DNA of 50,460 bases from positions 1 to 50,460 of the forward strand of contig JAGWMQ010000012.1 of the NCBI GenBank assembly GCA_028873125.1, in the 5' to 3' direction. Below, piece after piece: positions 43,748 through 50,460 of the stretch. The notes beneath the pieces are model-generated. The model searched no databases. It worked only from the letters and a program-made list of their open reading frames with translations, and was not told where the DNA came from. Source of the stretch: Verrucomicrobiota bacterium. GTDB lineage: Bacteria; Verrucomicrobiota; Verrucomicrobiia; Limisphaerales; UBA11358. Position numbers and translations under genes: made by a program. How positions within the stretch are numbered: the stretch's first letter is position 1; each line of letters begins with the position of its first letter.

Positions 43748-46671
43748 CTTTCCAGTTCGCGCAGCCGTCCGGCGATGGTGTGTGCCTCGGGGGTGTTGGT
43801 GTTGGCGTTGGCCAGATAGAGTGGGTAATAGCGGATGGCGTCGTTGGTCTGGCGCCGGCGCCAGGCGATCTCGCCGAGGCCGTAGGCCGCCTGGAAGGAA
43901 TTGGTGTATTGTTCGATCAGCGTCTGGTAATCGGCGCGGGCGGCGTCCAGTTGGTCGCTGTCGAGATTGGCAATGGCGCGGTTGAACAGCGCGGTGGGAT
44001 TGTTGGTTTCCACGGCCAGCACCCCGGTCAGGGCGGCCACGGCGTCCTTGTATTTCTTCAGTTGGATGCAAACGTAGCCCTTGTTGAGCAGCCACACCGG
44101 GGAGTTGGAAGACAACTGCAAGCCGCGGTCGAGCAGCGCCAGGGCGTCGGGATACAGGCCGGCGTTCATGTACAGCTTGGACGCGGTGGCCAGCAACAGC
44201 AGGTTCGTCGGGTTGCGGCGCATCGCGCCCTGAAGCAACTCTCCGCCGCGCGTGAAGTTTGTTTTCTGAAAATAGGCGGCCGCCTCGGTTGTGTCCACCG
44301 TGAGCGCGTTGGTCTCGTCGAGCGAAAACCTGTCCGGGTGGTCGCGAACGTCGCGCAAGGCGGCCAGGGCGCGGTCGGGCTGATGGTTGGCCACATAACA
44401 TGCCGCCAGCCACAATCGCGCCGGCAGGTAGTCCGGATCGAACTGGCGCACGCGGTCGAACTGGGCGAGGGCCTGGCGGAACAGTCCGTTGCCAACGAGC
44501 AGGACGCCGTTCTCGAAACAAAAAGAGGGGTCGTCGAACGGCCCGTTGGCGGTGAGCACCTCGTTCCAGTCGCGGGATTGGCCGAACTGATCGGGCGTGG
44601 CTTTCGACAAATCCACGGGCACGGATTTACCCGCCTGCAACCGCCGGTTGAAGGCGAGGTTGATTCTGGCGACGACGTTGTCCGGATTGAGTTTTTGGGC
44701 GAGCACAAAGGCCGCGGCCGCGTTGGTAAGGTCGCCGGCGCGCTGCAGTTCCACGCCCCAGAAATCCAGGCTGCGCGAGTAAAACCGGCCGGCGGCGACG
44801 GCGTTGGCATTTTGTTCGCGCTCCACGTGCAGGCGCGCGAAAATCCGCTCTTCCCAGGAGCGCGGCGCGTCCGGGGCGGGCGGGGTGAGGGCGCGGGCGA
44901 TGGTTGGCAACGCCTGCGTCCGCGCCCCGGACCAAAAGGCTTGGTTTTCGGCGATGAGCGCCGGGTCAGGCAAGGGGGGGAGCAGCGTGTCATCGGGCAG
45001 CGTCTTCAACTGATGGACCAAGCCGTGCGGCTCCGGGTAGAATTGCTCGAAGTAATAGCCGAAGCTCGGGTGCAGATAATACAACGCATTGGTCTTGCTC
45101 AGCGAGGACAGCAGGCCCAGGAGATGCAGCGGGCTGACGCCGGCGGTTTCCTCCCTGGGCGCCACGGTGTCGGGCCACCGTCGCGGAAATCTTTTGTGCA
45201 AGAAATGGTGATAGGCCGCGTAATACAGGGATTGCGTCTCCAGAGGCACGAATTCCCCCGCCCGCCCGTCGCTCGCCAACCCCGCCTGAAGCAGGGTCAG
45301 ACGCTGCGGGTCGTCGCTCAACACGATGCCGCCGCTGCGCGGAAGTTCCTTTTCCATCAGCGAGGCGTAACGCCGCCACGTGTCGCCATTGGTGGCGCGT
45401 ATTTGCGGCGCGTTCTTCCACAGCAGCACCGCCGGCGCCGCGACAAACAGCAGCCAGGCGGCGGCCGTGACGGCGTAATTCAGCCCCGGCGTGGGTTGCG
45501 GCTTTTTGGAGCGCTGCGCGCGCGCGTCCCGCGCCGTTCCGAACACCAGCAGAAAGTAGCCGCTGAAATAGCCGATGCTCAACGCGCCCAGGTAATAAAA
45601 CGTCAGGAATGGCAGCGCAAAGCCGGCTTGGCGCGGAAAGAGCAGGCGCGGGCTGAAGGGCGGGTCCAGGGCGACCCACAGGCACGCCGCCAGAAAAAAG
45701 GCGCTGCCCAGATGAAAGACCACGCGCGCCAGCATCGCTCCCTGCAGGTTGGTGTCTCCGAACGACGACTTCCAGCGAATGCCCAGGGCCGCCACCGGCA
45801 GCAGCGAAGTCAACGACAGCAGCAGCACCGTCAACCGCACCGGGGAATAGGAGAAAAACAACCTCACCATGTGCCATTGTGTGGCCAGGTTGTACTTGAG
45901 CATCTGCCAGAACGTCACCCCCGTCCGATCCGAGACCACCGCCAGCGTCGGCAACAGGAGGTAAAACAACATGCCTGCCAGTCCGCACAGGGCCATGCGG
46001 CCGAAGAATTGCCCGTTGAAAAAGTCCCGGCCGCGCATCCAGATCAGCGCCGCGATGAAAAAAGGAAAGAACCCGATCATCGCCCAGTTTTCGGGCATGG
46101 ACGCGCCATAAACAATCGCTGCCAGGAACAGGCGCCCTTCGCGCTCGTCCAGCCGGTATTCCAGCAACGACCAAATCACGAAGGCAAACGGCAGCAGGTC
46201 GAAGATCTCGCCGGTGAAGTTCGTCGCCTGTTCCCAAAATGTCAACTCAAAGCCACACGCCAGGACTGCCAGGACCGGGGGCAGCCACGCGGTGCGGATC
46301 GTTAAAAAGGAAAAATAACTGCGCTCGCGGACGCGTTCCTCGTGCGTCCGGTCGTGAGGCAGCAGCGCGACCGAACGCGCCAGCAGCAGCAGGCACAGCG
46401 CCCCGCACACGGCGGCAAACAGATTCAGCGCCAGCGGAACGGCCCGGGCCGACAGCAGGCGCAATGGCAGGGTAACCAGAAAGGTCAGCGGATTGAAGGC
46501 GTCCGGCTGCCATGTCCATCCGGAAATTTCGGACACATACCGGAGATTGAACAGGGAAACCCAGTGGTTCAGGGTCAGCGCATAGGCGGCGAAAGCCACC
46601 GCGGCCAGGAGCCACGGCAAAAGCCGCGGAACAAAATTGTTCCGCGGGTCGCTTTGTGTTTCCGTCGTCAT
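43741..46671 (-). CDS. DUF2723/protein O-mannosyltransferase-like membrane protein with TPR C-terminus
   Basis: N-terminal TM segments (WTWQPDAFNPLTFLVTLPLRLL, FELTFWEQATNFTGEIFDLLPFAFVIWSLLEYRLDEREGRLFLAAIVYGASMPENWAMIGFFPFF); C-terminal TPR-like repeats. Confidence 0.88.
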   Translation of the reverse strand: MTTETQSDPRNNFVPRLLPWLLAAVAFAAYALTLNHWVSLFNLRYVSEISGWTWQPDAFNPLTFLVTLPLRLLSARAVPLALNLFAAVCGALCLLLLARSVALLPHDRTHEERVRERSYFSFLTIRTAWLPPVLAVLACGFELTFWEQATNFTGEIFDLLPFAFVIWSLLEYRLDEREGRLFLAAIVYGASMPENWAMIGFFPFFIAALIWMRGRDFFNGQFFGRMALCGLAGMLFYLLLPTLAVVSDRTGVTFWQMLKYNLATQWHMVRLFFSYSPVRLTVLLLSLTSLLPVAALGIRWKSSFGDTNLQGAMLARVVFHLGSAFFLAACLWVALDPPFSPRLLFPRQAGFALPFLTFYYLGALSIGYFSGYFLLVFGTARDARAQRSKKPQPTPGLNYAVTAAAWLLFVAAPAVLLWKNAPQIRATNGDTWRRYASLMEKELPRSGGIVLSDDPQRLTLLQAGLASDGRAGEFVPLETQSLYYAAYHHFLHKRFPRRWPDTVAPREETAGVSPLHLLGLLSSLSKTNALYYLHPSFGYYFEQFYPEPHGLVHQLKTLPDDTLLPPLPDPALIAENQAFWSGARTQALPTIARALTPPAPDAPRSWEERIFARLHVEREQNANAVAAGRFYSRSLDFWGVELQRAGDLTNAAAAFVLAQKLNPDNVVARINLAFNRRLQAGKSVPVDLSKATPDQFGQSRDWNEVLTANGPFDDPSFCFENGVLLVGNGLFRQALAQFDRVRQFDPDYLPARLWLAACYVANHQPDRALAALRDVRDHPDRFSLDETNALTVDTTEAAAYFQKTNFTRGGELLQGAMRRNPTNLLLLATASKLYMNAGLYPDALALLDRGLQLSSNSPVWLLNKGYVCIQLKKYKDAVAALTGVLAVETNNPTALFNRAIANLDSDQLDAARADYQTLIEQYTNSFQAAYGLGEIAWRRRQTNDAIRYYPLYLANANTNTPEAHTIAGRLRELERR

Positions 46672-47843
46672 TGGGCCGGTCCAGTTGAATCCATTTTATG
46701 CGATTTGGCAAGCGTTTCCCTCGCGCGCAGATCCGCCACGCATTCGACGTGCTGCGTCTGGGGAAACATGTCCAGCGGCCTCACCTGCATGAGTTCAAAG
46801 ACACCGCCGCCGCACAGAACGTTCAAGTCCCGCGCCATCGTCGCCGGATGGCAGGAAACGTAAATAAGTTGAGGCGGCTTGGTTTCACGCAGCAGACGCA
46901 GCATCCGGGGCGGGCAGCCTTTGCGCGGCGGGTCGAGGAGCACCGCCGTGCTTTCCGGCGGAATGCTTTTCAGCAATTCCGGCAAAGCGTCCTCCACGTC
47001 TGCCGAAACAAACTCGCCGTTGATTATTCCCCTGCGGGCGGCATTCTTTCGCGCGGCCTGGATGGCGCGCCGGTCGTATTCGATGCCGGCGAAGGATTCC
47101 ACCGCGTCCGCCAGTTCGATGCCGAAGAAGCCGACACCGCAATACAGGTCCAGCAGACGTTTGGCGCCGCCGGCGCGCAGGAATCCCCGCACGGTCTCGA
47201 CGAGTCTGGGCAGCAGAAACAGATTGTTCTGGAAAAACGAGTCCGGCGGGACCTCCCAGTTGTCCGGCGGAGCGCGCAGGACGATCTTGATCCCGCCCTT
47301 GGGCGGCGGATGGGCGCGGACGTGTCGAAGCCGCTCGTTGAGCACCGGCTCGGCAATCCTGCATTCCTCGATGTCTTCCACCAGGCCGCAATCCCAGCGC
47401 ACGAAGCCGATGTTCAATTTTTGCTCCGGCTTGTTCCACTGGCTGCGGACCATGATCCGGTTGCGGTAGCCGTAAGGCCGTGGACAGGGCACGACCGCGG
47501 CAACGAGGTCCGGCGAAAACTTCCCGACCCGCTCGAACAGGTCGCGGATTTGTTTGTGCTTGAACCGCAACTGGGCCGGGTAATTTGCGTGTTGATACTG
47601 GCAGCCGCCGCAGCGCCCGAAATAACGGCAGGGCGGCTCGACGCGGTCCGGCGAGGCCCGCTCCACGTGCAGCAGCCTCGCCCGCGCGAAATGCTTTTTG
47701 ACCTCGCGGACCTCGGCTTCGACCCTTTCTCCGGGCAGCGTGAACGGCACGAACACGACAAAATCGTCCACGCGTCCGACGCCCTCGCCGCCAAAGGCGA
47801 CGTCGTCAATCGTCAATGAGATTTTGTCTCTGGCCTTGAGCAC
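46668..47843 (-). CDS. TRAM-domain 23S rRNA (uracil-C5)-methyltransferase, RlmD-like
   Basis: TRAM N-terminus; Fe-S motif CRYFGRCGGCQYQH; LLDLYCGVGFFGIELAD; VLLDPPRKGCPPRMLRLL; LIYVSCHPATMARDL. Confidence 0.92.
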   Translation of the reverse strand: MLKARDKISLTIDDVAFGGEGVGRVDDFVVFVPFTLPGERVEAEVREVKKHFARARLLHVERASPDRVEPPCRYFGRCGGCQYQHANYPAQLRFKHKQIRDLFERVGKFSPDLVAAVVPCPRPYGYRNRIMVRSQWNKPEQKLNIGFVRWDCGLVEDIEECRIAEPVLNERLRHVRAHPPPKGGIKIVLRAPPDNWEVPPDSFFQNNLFLLPRLVETVRGFLRAGGAKRLLDLYCGVGFFGIELADAVESFAGIEYDRRAIQAARKNAARRGIINGEFVSADVEDALPELLKSIPPESTAVLLDPPRKGCPPRMLRLLRETKPPQLIYVSCHPATMARDLNVLCGGGVFELMQVRPLDMFPQTQHVECVADLRARETLAKSHKMDSTGPAQ

Positions 47844-47903
47844 GCGCGCCAGAATAGAAGACGACGCGCGGGAGAAAAGTTCTTTTGCGGAGCGGACGGG
47901 ATT

Positions 47904-48818
47904 TCAAATCTGGTAATCGAGCGCCGCGTTTTTGTCCGCCTTGTTCAACACGCGCATGTCCAGGCCGTCGTAAATGACCAGCGAATTGGGCGCCACGCTG
48001 TCCATCAGGAACACGTTGCCGCCGATGGTGCTGCCCGCGCCGATGACCGTCTCGCCCCCCAGGATGGTCGCGCCCGGATAAATCGTCACCCGGTCTTCAA
48101 TCGTCGGATGCCGCTTCATGCCGCGCAATTCCTCGACGTGCGCCGTGGACTTGGCGCCGAGGGTCACGCCGTGATACATCTTGACGCGTTCGCCGATCAC
48201 CGCCGTCTCGCCCACGACCGTGCCGGTGCAATGGTCCACAAAAAAGTGCGTCCCGATTTGCGCGCCCGGATGCAAATCCATGCCCGACCGGAAATGCGCC
48301 CACTCGGTCATGACGCGCGGGATCAGCGCGACGCGTTTCAAGTACAACTCATGCGCCAGGCGCTGCACGGCGATGGCCTCGACAAACGGATACGACACGA
48401 TGACTTCCTCGCGGCTGGCCGCCGCCGGGTCGCCGTTGTAGGCCGCGTCCATGTCCGTCTTCAAAATCTCGCGGATGCGCGGCAGGCAGCCCAGGAATTC
48501 CACCGTCAAGGCGTGCGCCGCCGCCGTGATATTTTTCTTCGGCAGCCCGGGCGGCGGTCGGTATTCAAGGCTCTTGCGGATTTCATCCTCCAGCCGGCCG
48601 AGGACCGAGTCCAGCAGTTCCGCCGTCAGCACCTTGATTTCCGAGGAATGAACCGGTTTCTCGTCGAAAAACCCCGGAAACAGCAGGCGCAACAAATCCT
48701 GCGTGATGGCCGTGATGGCGCGCTTGGACGGCAGGTTCTTGCCGTCCAGATGATTGATGCCGCCGACGCGCGCGTAGGAGGCGACCAACTGGTTCGCGAG
48801 TTGCGTGACCGTTTCCAC
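47904..48818 (-). CDS. cysE: Serine O-acetyltransferase
   Basis: DLHPGAQIGTHFFVDHCTGTVVGETAVIGERVKMYHGVTLGAKS...RHPTIEDRVTIYPGATILGGETVIGAGSTIGGNVFL. Confidence 0.92.
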   Translation of the reverse strand: METVTQLANQLVASYARVGGINHLDGKNLPSKRAITAITQDLLRLLFPGFFDEKPVHSSEIKVLTAELLDSVLGRLEDEIRKSLEYRPPPGLPKKNITAAAHALTVEFLGCLPRIREILKTDMDAAYNGDPAAASREEVIVSYPFVEAIAVQRLAHELYLKRVALIPRVMTEWAHFRSGMDLHPGAQIGTHFFVDHCTGTVVGETAVIGERVKMYHGVTLGAKSTAHVEELRGMKRHPTIEDRVTIYPGATILGGETVIGAGSTIGGNVFLMDSVAPNSLVIYDGLDMRVLNKADKNAALDYQI

Positions 48819-48865
48819 AGGAAAACTTTAACACAAACGTGCGAACGCAGAAAGCGCAATTCATC

Positions 48866-48897
48866 GAAGCGCTGAAGCGGCGAAGCGTGGAAACGAT
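48866..48897. repeat. Degenerate octamer array GAAGCGnn
   Basis: GAAGCGCT GAAGCGGC GAAGCGTG GAAACGAT. Confidence 0.55.
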
Positions 48898-49036
48898 TCA
48901 GCAAATCTGCGAGCTACAGCCGGCATGAGCCACGCTCCAACCTGCTTCTTAACCTTCAGGCGGGGCACGAAGTCCTCTGCGCGCCGCGAACGTGGGAGGA
49001 GACTCTTTTCGCAGCGGTTCAACAACCCCGGCTGCG

Positions 49037-50460
49037 TTATGGGTGAACGAGTGGCCTGATGGTGATGGTTCCAGTTAATCTTCCCAGACCTTCTGCCTCT
49101 GGCCCTATCGCAATATGATGGCTCGATCCGACGTCAAGATGCACGACAGTTGAAAGTTGGCCTGTAAGCGGATATCCGTCGCCGATTAAACCGGCATTGG
49201 CGACCAAATCCCCATCAACGTAGATAGTAAGGTAAAGACCATCCACTAGCGTCCATGGTCCGGTGTAAGGGTCATTGCAGGATACTGTTTGCTCCGGCGT
49301 CCCGCTATAATCAACCGTGACAGTAATATCATACGCTGGGTCAGTTACGTTACAGACATCTGCGGAAATGTCCGCCCAAGCGTTTGGAACCCCATTGCAA
49401 GGATCATTTCCCCAACTTCCGGTCAGATCAAAGCTGCCATCGCCGCCGGACATGTCAACATTTACAGAAGTGCCCAAATCCTGCTGCTCGTCTATTGTCC
49501 AATCGAGGTCTTGAACATTGTTGCATGAATGCAGCCTCGCCGCGATGACTGCAATTCCGTCATCCACCGGATCCAGGGCGGTGCCGCCTGATGTCCCAAT
49601 CGTGCCTTGATAAACCAGCGTATAACGAACCGCGTTCACAGGGGGAGTAAAAGTCACGGTAATTGTTCCACCTGCGGCCAATGCGCCTGAGTAGGTGGTC
49701 GAAAAATCACTTCCGGTCAGCTCCGAACGATTGCCTGTGCTATCATCCCAAAACAGGTGAAAGGTTCCTCCCTTTAAGTCCTGGCCGGATTCGTTGCTGA
49801 CTTGAACCTGAAATTGTGAGGACCCGTAGGGGGTCGGATCGGATGTCACAAACTTACCCCTGAAAAAGTAATCCAGAATGCCCGTGCTGTATTCCACCGC
49901 TTTGGGAATGAGAATGGAATGATAATCCTGGAGAACGGTGGGATCATGGATCGTGGACGAGACTTTAAGTTGATCCTTTCCGGTATTCTGACCCGCTCCC
50001 TGGATGCCTAAATAGAGCAAAGCACTGTGATGCTTGACGAAAATACCATCGGCGTCTTTTCTCTTTTCGATATAGAATCGGTTTATTGGCCTCCCATTCT
50101 TGAGAAAACTCACGTCCGCGTAGGGGGCCAACGAGTTTTTGAGATCAGAAAAAGTCGTGCTCGTCCACAACGAGGGAAACGGAAAATAATGGATGTCGCT
50201 GGAATCGAAGTATTCCGCGTATAGGGCATCCTCGCCGAGAAAGTTTCCATTGCTGAATTCGGCCAGGCCTAGTTTAAGAGTGCCAGCGGCTTCTTGATTG
50301 AGGGCATCCGAACTGCCGTTGATAAACTTGCCGCGATCCCAGAAATCCAGCAGCTTGGAAAAGCCTTGCGACTGCCAGTAGGCCCAGCCGTGTGGCTGCG
50401 GGGCAAACCATTGCGGATTATTTGCATAATTTTTCAGACCGTAATCCTCAAAATACGCTT
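49037..50460 (-). CDS. C-terminal part of a large secreted protein (5' end outside window)
   Basis: Manual translation shows the frame stays open from 50170 to the window edge (...AYFEDYGLKNYANNPQWFAPQPHGWAYWQSQGFSKLLDFWDRGKFINGSSDALNQEAAGTLKLGLAEFSNGNFLGEDALYAEYFDSSDIHYFPFPS...). The track start at 50170 is an internal TTG. Confidence 0.85.
   Translation of the reverse strand, partial: AYFEDYGLKNYANNPQWFAPQPHGWAYWQSQGFSKLLDFWDRGKFINGSSDALNQEAAGTLKLGLAEFSNGNFLGEDALYAEYFDSSDIHYFPFPSLWTSTTFSDLKNSLAPYADVSFLKNGRPINRFYIEKRKDADGIFVKHHSALLYLGIQGAGQNTGKDQLKVSSTIHDPTVLQDYHSILIPKAVEYSTGILDYFFRGKFVTSDPTPYGSSQFQVQVSNESGQDLKGGTFHLFWDDSTGNRSELTGSDFSTTYSGALAAGGTITVTFTPPVNAVRYTLVYQGTIGTSGGTALDPVDDGIAVIAARLHSCNNVQDLDWTIDEQQDLGTSVNVDMSGGDGSFDLTGSWGNDPCNGVPNAWADISADVCNVTDPAYDITVTVDYSGTPEQTVSCNDPYTGPWTLVDGLYLTIYVDGDLVANAGLIGDGYPLTGQLSTVVHLDVGSSHHIAIGPEAEGLGRLTGTITIRPLVHP

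Noticed and set aside
43780-46305. 841-aa plus-strand ORF antisense to the DUF2723 gene
   Set aside because: Low-complexity R/Q/G/H-rich product typical of antisense frames in GC-rich DNA; the opposite strand has a recognisable membrane/TPR protein.
47800-47818. gtcgtcaatcgtcaatg resembling the pstA heptads
   Set aside because: Lies inside the TRAM-domain coding start (LTIDDVAFGG) and has only about two units; parsimoniously coding sequence.
1-50460. CRISPR array, prophage, integrase/transposase or biosynthetic cluster
   Set aside because: No regularly spaced direct repeats with unique spacers, no phage structural or recombinase genes, and no NRPS/PKS-type genes were recognised.

Overview
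A 50.5 kb stretch of a GC-rich bacterial chromosome. Gene content and neighbourhoods look like Verrucomicrobiota (inferred from protein character, not searched). About 46 protein-coding genes are supported. I found no rRNA, tRNA, CRISPR array, transposase or prophage. From left to right the window holds: (i) a phosphate-acquisition locus with a 5'-truncated porin copy, an intact porin paralog, pstS-C-A-B and phoU; (ii) a fused OtsA-OtsB trehalose enzyme and a PolB-like 3'-5' exonuclease; (iii) a lower-GC 1.3 kb island with a GIY-YIG (T5orf172-type) protein, a HicB-like remnant and palindromic repeats; (iv) a nucleoside/futalosine hydrolase, an EamA transporter, hpnK/hpnD-like genes and a natural His-tag membrane protein; (v) a two-component system; (vi) housekeeping genes (coaC domain, gmk, yicC, rluD-like, lspA, priA, ruvA, ruvC, recO, ybeY, phoH, HIT, lpxB, ymdB, wecA/mraY-like, GT4, DUF2723, rlmD-like, cysE); and (vii) the C-terminal part of a large secreted protein running off the right edge. 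The most interesting signals are: a PstA permease with a DUF5666-like beta-domain apparently inserted in its periplasmic loop; two complementary heptanucleotide arrays in the pstC-pstA gap, the second ending 2 nt before the pstA start codon; palindromic elements embedded in frame in two conserved enzymes (futalosine hydrolase and PriA), analogous to Rickettsia palindromic elements; and several distinct palindromic or repeat units that supply stop codons or fill ribosome-binding regions.
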